A stretch of DNA of 64,000 nt. It comes from an uncultured Marinobacter sp. GTDB lineage: Bacteria > Pseudomonadota > Gammaproteobacteria > Pseudomonadales > Oleiphilaceae. Within the stretch, counting starts at the first letter, position 1; every line of letters begins with the position of its first letter. Both the position numbers and the translations under genes were made by a program. Where the stretch lies: contig NZ_CANLBK010000001.1 of NCBI RefSeq assembly GCF_947488835.1, positions 310,001 to 374,000 of the forward strand. Reading direction: 5' to 3'. The notes beneath the pieces are model-generated. The model was not told the origin of the DNA. It ran no database searches and saw nothing but the letters and a program-made list of their open reading frames with translations. Positions 33,811 through 41,855 of this stretch are shown here, one piece after another.

Positions 33811-35388
33811 ATGCACCTCAAAGGACACCAGCTCATCGGGCAAGAATCCATTGCAGCGACGGGCAAGCCGATCTACGCAATCAATCCGGCTAGCGGCCAA
33901 CCTATTGAACCCGGCTACGGCAGTTGCGGCCAGGAAGAGGTCGAGCAAGCAACCCAGTTGGCATGGTCAGTATTTGACCAGTATCGCGAGACATCGTTGG
34001 CACGCAGAGCGGAATTTCTCGAAACAATTGCTGATCAAATTGAAGCAGTTGGGGATGTGCTGATTGAGCGTGCCATGCAGGAAACCGGCTTACCTCGTGG
34101 CAGGCTGGAAGGTGAGCGCGGTCGAACGTGCGGCCAGTTGCGGCTTTTTTCGAAAGTCATTCGTGCAGGCGAGTGGCTCGATGTGCGCGTCGATCCTGCA
34201 TTGCCTGATCGCAGCCCTCTGCCGCGCACCGATTTACGGCAGCGGCGTATCGCCATAGGCCCGGTAGCGGTATTCGGGGCAAGTAACTTTCCTTTGGCTT
34301 TTTCGGTTGCCGGGGGTGATACCGCATCTGCATTGGCGGCGGGCTGCCCGGTTATCGTCAAAGCGCATTCTGCTCACCCAGGGACATCTGAGCTGGTCGG
34401 GCGTGCCGTGCAAAAAGCAGTGGCTATCTGTGAGCTTCCATCCGGTGTGTTTTCATTGCTTTATGGTGCTGGCAAAGAGTTGGGCCAGGCACTGGTTACC
34501 GACCCCCGTATTCAGGCAGTTGGTTTCACCGGCTCACGGAGTGGCGGAACGGCTCTGATGAAAGCCGCAAACAACCGCCCGCAGCCGATACCTGTATATG
34601 CTGAAATGAGCAGTATTAACCCTGTGCTGCTCATGCCAGCCGCTCTGGAAGAAGCGCCCGAAACCCTGGGGCAAGCTTTTGTAGCGTCACTCAACATGGG
34701 GGCAGGGCAGTTTTGCACTAACCCTGGATTGATCCTCGCTGTGAAGAGTGCGGGGCTGGATCGCTTCAAGAACGCTGCGGCAGAGGAAGTGATAAAAAGT
34801 GCGCCGCAGACCATGCTGACACCGGGTATACATTCAGCCTATAGCGCCGGGCTGATGCAGTTGCGGGAGACTGGCAAGGCTAAAGAGGTCGCCACAAGCA
34901 AGCTTGATAGTGATTCACACAGTCCATGCCACAGCACTTTGTTCGCAGCGAGTGCGGCTGACTTCATCAAGGATGAGCGTTTGCACGCCGAAGTGTTTGG
35001 CTCCTGCTCGTTGATTATCGAGTGCTCCGATATGGCTCAACTTCAAGAGGTACTGGAGCATTTGGAAGGCCAGTTGACAGCCACGGTTCACATGGCCGAC
35101 GCCGATTACTCCATGGTTGAGGCGCTGCTGCCGACCCTGGAGCGTAAAGCCGGAAGAATTCTTGCAAATGCGTGGCCCACCGGTGTCGAAGTGTGTGAGG
35201 CAATGGTTCACGGTGGCCCATGGCCGGCCACTTCTGATAGCCGGAGTACGTCTGTTGGCACCGCGGCCATTCAGCGCTTCCTGCGCCCGGTTTGTTATCA
35301 AGGGATACCGCAAGCACTACTACCTGATGCGCTTAAAGACGGAAACCCCTTGGCGGTTTCACGTTTGGTCGATGGCGCGCGGGAGTAA
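33811..35388 (+). CDS. Aldehyde dehydrogenase, 2-oxoglutarate semialdehyde dehydrogenase-like
   Basis: A 525-residue ALDH. Catalytic Cys302 (GAGQFCTNPG) and general-base Glu265 (PVYAEMSSINPV) are present, and the GSRSGG loop (241-246) binds the cofactor. The C-terminal block VCEAMVHGGPWPATSDSRSTSVG and the long VDPALPDRSPLPRTDLRQRRIAIGPVAVFGASNFPLAFS are characteristic of the NADP-type 2-ketoglutarate semialdehyde dehydrogenase family. That enzyme ends the oxidative routes for pentoses, sugar diacids and hydroxyproline. It is flanked by SDR and RraA-like genes, in line with such a route. Confidence 0.88.
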   Translation: MHLKGHQLIGQESIAATGKPIYAINPASGQPIEPGYGSCGQEEVEQATQLAWSVFDQYRETSLARRAEFLETIADQIEAVGDVLIERAMQETGLPRGRLEGERGRTCGQLRLFSKVIRAGEWLDVRVDPALPDRSPLPRTDLRQRRIAIGPVAVFGASNFPLAFSVAGGDTASALAAGCPVIVKAHSAHPGTSELVGRAVQKAVAICELPSGVFSLLYGAGKELGQALVTDPRIQAVGFTGSRSGGTALMKAANNRPQPIPVYAEMSSINPVLLMPAALEEAPETLGQAFVASLNMGAGQFCTNPGLILAVKSAGLDRFKNAAAEEVIKSAPQTMLTPGIHSAYSAGLMQLRETGKAKEVATSKLDSDSHSPCHSTLFAASAADFIKDERLHAEVFGSCSLIIECSDMAQLQEVLEHLEGQLTATVHMADADYSMVEALLPTLERKAGRILANAWPTGVEVCEAMVHGGPWPATSDSRSTSVGTAAIQRFLRPVCYQGIPQALLPDALKDGNPLAVSRLVDGARE

Positions 35389-35471
35389 GGCCGTCAATTT
35401 GTAAGCAAGGCGCACCGCGATTCAAAACCAGCGGGCGCTTTATCCACTACATACCAAAAAGAGAATATGAC

Positions 35472-36206
35472 ATGGGCATTTCTGAAGGCGCTCCAAAGCA
35501 AACCCTATCCAGCACGGCTAAAGCAGGCCTGATGCGGGCCTCTACCGCATCGCTACACACGATTCTGTTTAAGCGAGGCCTACGTAATACGTACATTCAA
35601 GGCGTCGGAAAAATAAATAGCGGTTCGGTGAAAATGGTGGGCCAAGCCTTCACTCTGCGCTACATTCCCGCACGGGAAGATATCGATACAGTTGCCGCAT
35701 TCAGGGATCCAAAGCACCCGCAGCGGGTTGCCGTAGAATCCGTTCCGGAAGGTATGGTGCTGGTTTCTGACTGTCGTCAGGATGCCTCCGCCGCAAGCGC
35801 AGGAAGCATTTTGCTGAATCGACTTGAATACCGTAACTGCGCGGGATTTGTATCGGATGCAGGTATTCGTGATTCCAAGGATGCGGCAGCCATGAATATG
35901 CCGATCTTTTGCGCCAAGGCCAGCGCACCAACGAACCTGACCAAGCATCACGGGGTTGATATTCAGGTACCCATTGGTTGCGGCGGGGTGGCTGTTTTCC
36001 CGGGCGACGTATTGGTAGGTGATGACGACGGAATTATCGTCATTCCGTTGGAGCTGGCAGATGAGGTGGCTGAAGAAGCCGTAAAAATGGAGGCGTTTGA
36101 AGACTACGTACTTGAGAAAGTCCGTACTGGAACCCCCGTCATCGGGCTATACCCACCCAGCGAAGACGCTCAGGCCGAATACAAGCGCCACATGGAAAGT
36201 CGTTAA
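35472..36206 (+). CDS. RraA-like protein (class II pyruvate aldolase family)
   Basis: A 244-residue RraA-fold protein. The metal and substrate motif DAGIRDSKD (R133, D134, D137) matches the R-D-x-x-D of the 4-hydroxy-4-methyl-2-oxoglutarate/4-carboxy-4-hydroxy-2-oxoadipate aldolase group. The family also includes E. coli RraA, an RNase E inhibitor, but the longer N- and C-termini and the catabolic context favour an enzyme acting on 2-oxo acids. Proteins of this kind are often annotated ribonuclease activity regulator by name only. It lies 84 bp after the ALDH gene. The reaction is inferred, not seen. Confidence 0.82.
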   Translation: MGISEGAPKQTLSSTAKAGLMRASTASLHTILFKRGLRNTYIQGVGKINSGSVKMVGQAFTLRYIPAREDIDTVAAFRDPKHPQRVAVESVPEGMVLVSDCRQDASAASAGSILLNRLEYRNCAGFVSDAGIRDSKDAAAMNMPIFCAKASAPTNLTKHHGVDIQVPIGCGGVAVFPGDVLVGDDDGIIVIPLELADEVAEEAVKMEAFEDYVLEKVRTGTPVIGLYPPSEDAQAEYKRHMESR

Positions 36207-36333
36207 CAAGGCCTGAGTATGTGCTGATCTGAACGGTAGGTCACCTGCATCGGGTGGCCTGCCGCACAGTAAATCCGGACATAGGCCATTCTGTTGTTGA
36301 CGAGTAAACCTAACTGAAGTGGAAGCTGCTGCC

Positions 36334-37317
36334 ATGACGTCGTCTGCTCAATTACCCCGCCAATTTGCGGTTTTGATTCTTGTAATACTGGCTTGTTCAT
36401 TCGCTGGCAACCATGTTGCCGCCCGTATTGCATTCGATCACGACGCCGGGTTGTTGGTAGCCATACTCTTCCGCTCAGGGGTGGCCATGGTGGGCCTTAT
36501 ATTATTGGTAGTTTGGCGCCGTGAATCGCTGCGATTCAAGCCACAAGCCTGGGGTTGGCAATTCGTGATGGGGCTGCTTATCGCCATCCAAAGCTTCAGC
36601 ATCTATTCCGCGGTGGCACGAATCCCGATTGCGTTGGCGCTCCTGGTGGTTAATCTTGCGCCTATCATGCTTGCATTGCTCACTTGGGCATTGGGTGGTG
36701 CACGCCCATCGCGCACGGCTAGCCTGCTGATGCTTTTCATTTTGTTTGGGTTGGCACTGGCGCTGGATTTGCCCTCTCGTTTTTCGGATTCCGGCGAAAT
36801 AGATTTCAGGTTTGTGGAAGGTGTGCTGTTCGGCATCACGGCCGCGGCAGTTTTTGCTTGTGCTCTATGGATTACAGATCATCGGCTGGGGAATATGCCG
36901 GGGTTGGTGCGCAGTATGCTTACTATTATGGTGGTGTTTGCGTCGACCGCTATCGCAGGCGCTGCCGGGCTGGTTCCAGATGGGATGAGCCTGCCTAGCG
37001 CTCCAATGGGCTGGGTTGCATTAGGCAGCTTGGCCATTTTGTATGGGGCGGCTTTCTCAGTATTATTCACTCTCGTTACGCGGCTGGACATTGCTCGCAA
37101 CGCACCGGTAATGAACGTCGAGCCTGTGGCCGGGCTGATATTTGGGTGGCTGATTCTTGATCAGGTTTTAGGTGGGATTCAGGTTGTCGGCAGCTTTATT
37201 GTGGTTAGCGGAATCGTTATGCTCGCCTATACCAAAATACCTGACAGGCAGTTGTCACGGCCTCTTCGTGAATCTAAAACCGTTAAGTGTGGAGAAACGT
37301 GCATGGCAGACTCCTAG
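36334..37317 (+). CDS. EamA/DMT family transporter
   Basis: A 327-residue transporter from ATG 36334 (an in-frame GTG at 36319 is possible). About ten membrane helices in two EamA repeats: the first ends around residue 145 (LFGLALALDL) and the second runs about 165-310. The opening segment FAVLILVILACSFAGNHVAARIAFDHDAG is typical. It exports or imports small metabolites. It sits between the SDR/ALDH/RraA set and the FCD regulator and probably belongs with them. The substrate is unknown. Confidence 0.87.
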   Translation: MTSSAQLPRQFAVLILVILACSFAGNHVAARIAFDHDAGLLVAILFRSGVAMVGLILLVVWRRESLRFKPQAWGWQFVMGLLIAIQSFSIYSAVARIPIALALLVVNLAPIMLALLTWALGGARPSRTASLLMLFILFGLALALDLPSRFSDSGEIDFRFVEGVLFGITAAAVFACALWITDHRLGNMPGLVRSMLTIMVVFASTAIAGAAGLVPDGMSLPSAPMGWVALGSLAILYGAAFSVLFTLVTRLDIARNAPVMNVEPVAGLIFGWLILDQVLGGIQVVGSFIVVSGIVMLAYTKIPDRQLSRPLRESKTVKCGETCMADS

Positions 37318-37342
37318 GTTTGAGGCCAATAGTCATAGCCAT

Positions 37343-37387
37343 TAGAGTACCGTCATATAGAGTACCGTCATATAGAGCACCGTCGTT
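37343..37387 (+). repeat. Tandem 15-bp repeat, three copies
   Basis: The unit TAGAGTACCGTCATA occurs at 37343-37357 and 37358-37372 exactly, then as a diverged third copy at 37373-37387. It lies in the promoter region of the GntR/FCD gene at 37450. Repeated operators or slippage of a single site are both possible. Confidence 0.8.
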
Positions 37388-37449
37388 TTTAGCGTATTTT
37401 CATAAGTGCACTCATGGATTAGAGAGTGCGCAATTAAGGCTCATAGCGA

Positions 37450-38151
37450 ATGAGAGTAAAAACTGAAAAGCATTCTTTATCATCGGTTGTGTATGAGAAG
37501 ATCTTGTCTTCCATTATCGACGGTGAGTATCCGGTTAATCAGAAGTTACCGACAGAAGCCGACTTGTGTGAAGCCTATAACGTTTCCCGCCCCATACTGA
37601 GGGAGGCGCTTGCACGCTTGCGTGAGGATAACCTGGTTATCTCCCGTCGCGGGTCAGGCAGCTTTGTAATTAATCGCCCTGATAGTGCAGTATTGGAGTT
37701 TGCTCGCGTAGCCAGCATTGCAGATATACAGCGGTGTTTTGAATTTCGTACCAATGTAGAGTCCAGCGCTGCCTCTCTGGCAGCAATTAGAAGAACGGAT
37801 GAACAGCTCAAACGCATATGGGAAAAGTACGAAGCGATCAACCAGGCAAATAGTAAGCATGATCTGGCAACGAACGAAGACTTCGAGCTTCATCTGGCGA
37901 TTACTGAGGCATCGAGCAATCACTATTACGCTACTGTTCTCAAGTCCCTCCACGAAAGTATCAAGGAAGGCATGAATATAACGCGAGGCCTGTCGTTGCT
38001 TGCGCCAGAGAAGCGTTTGAGAATAGTCCAGGACGAACATCTGGCTATAGTAAATGCCATTGCCGAAAAGGATGAGCATAAGGCAGGGGAGAGCATGCGC
38101 CATCACTTGGAGAATGCTCGACGGAGAATGTTTGAAGGAGTTACCGAGTAA
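37450..38151 (+). CDS. GntR family (FadR/FCD-type) transcriptional regulator
   Basis: A 233-residue regulator. The N-terminal winged helix (about 12-76: IIDGEYPVNQKLPTEADLCEAYNVSRPILREALARLREDNLVISRRGSGSFV) is of GntR type, and the C-terminal helical FCD domain (about 85-220) normally binds a carboxylic-acid ligand at a metal site. It stands after the DMT gene and is the likely repressor or sensor for the tctCBA and SDR/ALDH/RraA genes. The 15-bp repeats in front of it and the ACAAC/GTTGT site at 32806 are candidate operators. No ligand can be named. Confidence 0.9.
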   Translation: MRVKTEKHSLSSVVYEKILSSIIDGEYPVNQKLPTEADLCEAYNVSRPILREALARLREDNLVISRRGSGSFVINRPDSAVLEFARVASIADIQRCFEFRTNVESSAASLAAIRRTDEQLKRIWEKYEAINQANSKHDLATNEDFELHLAITEASSNHYYATVLKSLHESIKEGMNITRGLSLLAPEKRLRIVQDEHLAIVNAIAEKDEHKAGESMRHHLENARRRMFEGVTE

Positions 38152-38172
38152 AACTCCCAGTTATCCTGATAA

Positions 38173-38380
38173 GATCGAATACCTACAATAACAAGGTCCA
38201 AAAAGAGATAAGGCGATGACCCCGTACGATTTCATCATCGAAGGCGGCCGGTACTTCGACGCCGCTGGCAAATGGGTTACGCAGGGATTTCTGGTGAGCC
38301 CGAGCGCTGCCCATCTTGAAAGAGCACAAAACCTGGTCAACCGCAACCCGGGCTACGGTTCGTTTATTCCCGCCCGTTGA
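38173..38380 (+). pseudogene. Shrunken relic of an N-acyl-D-amino-acid deacylase-type amidohydrolase gene
   Basis: The 43 bp before the ATG and the first 46 bp of coding sequence align gaplessly with 59246-59334, upstream and start of the intact amidohydrolase gene. The remaining sequence is a chain of short patches of the same gene: 38262-38294 (59443-59475), about 38291-38305 (59504-59518), 38306-38338 (59651-59683), 38333-38353 (60900-60920) and 38354-38374 (61002-61022). The result is a 54-codon open frame ending TGA at 38380 that keeps the natural start and end. Roughly 1.6 kb of the gene is missing in five deletions. Several junctions share a few bases (CTGG, CTGGT). Not a functional enzyme. 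Confidence 0.85.
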
Positions 38381-38418
38381 ATTCGGGGTTCACACATTTA
38401 GCCTGAAGGGGTTCCTTA

Positions 38419-40032
38419 ATGGGCAACCAAATTGCCTCAGACACTCTTGTTATTGGCGGCGGAATTGCCGGTATCGTCACCGCGTTGGAACTCCTTCGGG
38501 CGGGTAAAACCGTTACGCTGGTAGACAAAGATACGCCGGAGCGTTTGGGTGGGCTGGCACTTTGGGCGTTTGGCGGCATGGCCCTGGTTGGCACACCACT
38601 GCAACGCAAACGGGGTATTTCAGATAATCCCGAGCGGGCTCTGAAAGACTGGATCAGTTTCGGTGAGCTGGATACCGGTGACGAGCATTCCCTGGCTTGG
38701 GCCCGGTATTATGCGCAGAAATCCTGCAGTGAAGTGCACGATTGGCTGAAAGCCGAGGGCATCAAGTTTTTGCCTGCGGTAAACTGGGTTGAACGAGGCC
38801 GGTCAGGTGAGGGAAACAGTGTGCCGCGCTATCACATAGTGTACGGCACCTCCCGTGAGCTCACCCGCACGTTGATTTCCGCCATGCGCGATGCTGGTGA
38901 GGAGAATCGACTCGCCATTCTCCATCGGCACAGCATTGACGCCCTGGACTACAGTAGTGGCCGTGTTGCAGGTGCCAGCGGCACGAATGATGAAACCGGT
39001 GAACGCGTCAGCTTTACTGCAAACCGGGTGGTGGTGGCCACCGGTGGAATCAACGGCAGTCATCAAGAGACCCGCGCCAACTGGCCGCAAGATCGCCCCA
39101 TGCCGAAAACCATGCTGAATGGGGCGCACCCTCACGCCGATGGAAAACTGCATCACGAAGTGGCTAACAAGCTGGGCGGTACAATCGTCAACCCAGGCGA
39201 AATGTGGAACTACGCCGCCGGCTTTCACCATCCTTATCCTCATTTTAAAGGCCACGGTTTGTCGACCATCCCCTGCAAATCTGCCCTGTGGCTTGATCAC
39301 ACCGGCAAGCGGATTGGCCCGGAGCCACTGGTCACCGGTTTCGACACCCATTGGCTTTGCCAGCGTGTTGCCGAACAGGAACAGCCCTGGACCTGGCATT
39401 TGCTGAACTGGCGTATCGCAGCAAAAGAATTCGCCATATCCGGAGCAGAGCACAACCAGCGCATACGCGACAAACAGTTGGTTCGTTTTGTATTCGAGAC
39501 GCTCACCGGCAACCACAACCTGGTTAAACAAATGGCCCGTGAAAGCGATGAATTTCTCGTGGCAGACACACTCGCTGAACTGGCCGATAAAATGAATGCG
39601 CTAACCCAGTCCCACGATGTTGATCCGGCCACTCTACAGGCTACCGCTGATGCGTTCGATGCGAACTTCGCCGCAGGCAGCAAGATTGAAAATGATGAGC
39701 AGATTCGCCGTATTTTGCAGGCCCGAGAGTGGGGGCCGGATAAACTACGCACCTGCAAGCCTGCGCCACTTCAACAGAAAGGCGCCGGGCCGTTCATTGC
39801 CGTGCGTATGCAGTTGATTACCCGTAAAAGCCTTGGTGGTTTGCGCACTGATCTTATGTCCCGCGCGCTTGGGGCCGATAACCAGCCGATACCGGGGCTC
39901 TACTGTGTGGGTGAAGCCGCCGGTTTCGGTGGTGGCGGGTGTAACGGCAAACGGTCACTGGAAGGCACCTTTTTGCCCGGTTGTATTTTGACTGCACGTG
40001 CAGCAGCACGGTCGATTTTGTCGGGCTCATAG
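38419..40032 (+). CDS. FAD-binding dehydrogenase (KstD/fumarate-reductase-like flavoprotein)
   Basis: A 537-residue flavoprotein. The FAD motif GGGIAG is at 13-18 with an acidic residue at the end of the second strand (LVDKD). A mid-protein segment PAVNWVERGR and the C-terminal CVGEAAGFGGGGCNGKRSLEGTFLPGCILTARAAARS are typical of the FAD-binding dehydrogenase family related to 3-ketosteroid dehydrogenases and fumarate reductases. It precedes the ThDP enzyme by 53 bp and lies just after the amidohydrolase relic. The substrate is not known; a dehydrogenation of a cyclic or acyl compound is suggested by the family only. Confidence 0.88.
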   Translation: MGNQIASDTLVIGGGIAGIVTALELLRAGKTVTLVDKDTPERLGGLALWAFGGMALVGTPLQRKRGISDNPERALKDWISFGELDTGDEHSLAWARYYAQKSCSEVHDWLKAEGIKFLPAVNWVERGRSGEGNSVPRYHIVYGTSRELTRTLISAMRDAGEENRLAILHRHSIDALDYSSGRVAGASGTNDETGERVSFTANRVVVATGGINGSHQETRANWPQDRPMPKTMLNGAHPHADGKLHHEVANKLGGTIVNPGEMWNYAAGFHHPYPHFKGHGLSTIPCKSALWLDHTGKRIGPEPLVTGFDTHWLCQRVAEQEQPWTWHLLNWRIAAKEFAISGAEHNQRIRDKQLVRFVFETLTGNHNLVKQMARESDEFLVADTLAELADKMNALTQSHDVDPATLQATADAFDANFAAGSKIENDEQIRRILQAREWGPDKLRTCKPAPLQQKGAGPFIAVRMQLITRKSLGGLRTDLMSRALGADNQPIPGLYCVGEAAGFGGGGCNGKRSLEGTFLPGCILTARAAARSILSGS

Positions 40033-40085
40033 TTCAGCCAAAGCAGCTAGCTGAATGCTGACAAAGAATAACAAGGAGAGTAGCG

Positions 40086-41741
40086 ATGAACGGTGCGCAA
40101 GCCCTGATGAAAACCCTGGTGGACGCTGGTATTGAAGTCTGTTTCAGCAACCCGGGTACCAGTGAAATGCACTTTGTAGCGGCGCTGGATAATGAACCTG
40201 AGATGCGCGCTGTGCTGGCACTGTTTGAAGGCGTGGCAACGGGTGCGGCCGACGGCTACGCCCGGATGGCCGACAAACCCGCTGCAACGCTGTTGCACTT
40301 GGGCTGCGGCCTCGGCAATGGCCTCGCCAATTTGCACAATGCCCGTAAGGGTAAAGTGCCGGTTGTAAATATCGTTGGTGATCACGCCATTGACCACGTG
40401 AAATACGATGCCCAGCTTCAGTCAGATATCGAAACCGTCGCCCGTAATGTGTCACCGGGTTTTGTTCGCACATCTCAAACCACGGCTGAACTGTGCAAGG
40501 ATGCGGTAGATGCCATCACCACCGCACGCGGCCTGCCTGGCCAGGTAGCTACCCTGATCCTGCCCGCTGATGTCTCGTGGGGAGAGGGTGGTAGCCCCTG
40601 TGCCTTGACGAACCAGGTAGAGTCTCCGGCGGCCGATGCCGGGGCCGTTCAAGCTGCGGTCGACGCCATTCGCTCCGGGAAGAAAACAGCACTGTTGCTG
40701 GGTGGCAGAGCTCTGCGGGAACCGGCACTGATGGCCGCCGCCAAAATTGCCGCCGCCAACGGTGTGAAATTGCTGGCAGAAACCTTCCCGACACGTATTG
40801 AGCGTGGCGAAGGCCTGCCCCCCGTTGAGCGCGTGGCCTATTTAGCAGAGTTGGCAGGGGTGCAATTGGCGGACATCGAGCACCTTATTCTGGTGGACAG
40901 CAAGGCACCCGTCTCCTTCTTTGCCTACCCCGGAAAAAAGAGTTATCTGGTGCCAGACAGTTGCGCTGTTCACACCTTGTCCAGCCCGGAGCAGGATGCC
41001 CGGGCCAGTCTTGAAAAACTGGCTGAGGCATTGGGAGCGAACAATGCCAAGCCCGAGATTCAGCAGCTGCAGCGCCCATCGGCACCCCGTGGTCGCCTCT
41101 CCGCACCCAAAGTCTGTAAAGCCGTTGGCCACTACCTGCCAGAGAACGCCATTATTATCGACGAGGCCATCACCTCAGGCCTCATGCTGAATGCCCTGAC
41201 CGCTGGCTCACCTCGCCACGACATGATTGCGCTCACCGGAGGAGCCATTGGCCAGGGCTTGCCCAACGCTGTGGGCGCCGCGATTGCTTGCCCCGGACGG
41301 CCGGTGATTGCTCTCATTGGCGACGGCACGGCTATGTACACTATCCAAGCCCTCTGGACCATGGCACGTGAGCAATTGAATGTGACTACCATCATTTTCA
41401 ATAACGCGTCTTACTCGGTGCTCAATATTGAGCTGGAACGTGTAGGCGCGGAAGAGGTGGGAGAGAAAGCGAAATCCCAGTTGGATCTGAATGGCCCTGT
41501 GCTGAACTTCGCCCAGCTGGCCCAGGGCATGGGGGTTCATGGCGTGCGGGTAGACACTGCCGAGGCCTTCAATCATGCCCTTCAATATGCGTTGTCACAG
41601 CCAGGCCCTCACTTGATCGAGGCCATGGTGCCGGAGTCCCTCAGCGGTTTGAAACGGAAAATCCTGCCTTGGGTATTGCGCTCGTTACCGAGTTTGCCTG
41701 TGTCAGTCACCCGTACCCTGAAGAATAAAATTGCACCCTGA
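40086..41741 (+). CDS. ThDP-dependent enzyme, acetolactate synthase large-subunit-like
   Basis: A 551-residue thiamine diphosphate enzyme. The catalytic glutamate is E48 (LALFEGVATGAADGYARM), and the cofactor motif starts GDG at 412-414 and ends NN about 27 residues later. The N-terminus (CFSNPGTSEMHFVAAL) resembles IlvG/benzoylformate decarboxylase-like proteins. No small regulatory subunit is nearby, which argues against a biosynthetic acetolactate synthase. AAGGAGAG precedes the ATG. It is likely co-transcribed with the FAD dehydrogenase and may join or split 2-oxo acids. The exact reaction is unknown. Confidence 0.85.
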   Translation: MNGAQALMKTLVDAGIEVCFSNPGTSEMHFVAALDNEPEMRAVLALFEGVATGAADGYARMADKPAATLLHLGCGLGNGLANLHNARKGKVPVVNIVGDHAIDHVKYDAQLQSDIETVARNVSPGFVRTSQTTAELCKDAVDAITTARGLPGQVATLILPADVSWGEGGSPCALTNQVESPAADAGAVQAAVDAIRSGKKTALLLGGRALREPALMAAAKIAAANGVKLLAETFPTRIERGEGLPPVERVAYLAELAGVQLADIEHLILVDSKAPVSFFAYPGKKSYLVPDSCAVHTLSSPEQDARASLEKLAEALGANNAKPEIQQLQRPSAPRGRLSAPKVCKAVGHYLPENAIIIDEAITSGLMLNALTAGSPRHDMIALTGGAIGQGLPNAVGAAIACPGRPVIALIGDGTAMYTIQALWTMAREQLNVTTIIFNNASYSVLNIELERVGAEEVGEKAKSQLDLNGPVLNFAQLAQGMGVHGVRVDTAEAFNHALQYALSQPGPHLIEAMVPESLSGLKRKILPWVLRSLPSLPVSVTRTLKNKIAP

Positions 41742-41769
41742 CACGGGAAGCCCCATGTCTTGGCGCTGG

Positions 41770-41803
41770 GGTAATCCCCCCCCATTTCTAAGGGGGGATT
41801 ACC
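41770..41803. terminator. C-run/G-run hairpin between convergent genes
   Basis: GGTAATCCCCCC (41770-41781) pairs perfectly with GGGGGGATTACC (41792-41803) over 12 bp around a 10-base loop. It stands between the ThDP enzyme and the AraC gene, which converge. No U-tract. Very similar in build to the hairpin at 29378-29400. Confidence 0.65.
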
Positions 41804-41855
41804 GAGCCGGCCTTTGAACTATGGCAATTAGGGGTGGTTCAGGAGAGTGCTGAGA

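Noticed and set aside
37343..37387. CRISPR array
   Set aside because: Units are 15 bp, directly abutting with no spacers, and no cas gene is present.
38803..39531. Minus-strand 242-codon frame inside the FAD dehydrogenase
   Set aside because: Antisense shadow; no family match and no RBS.
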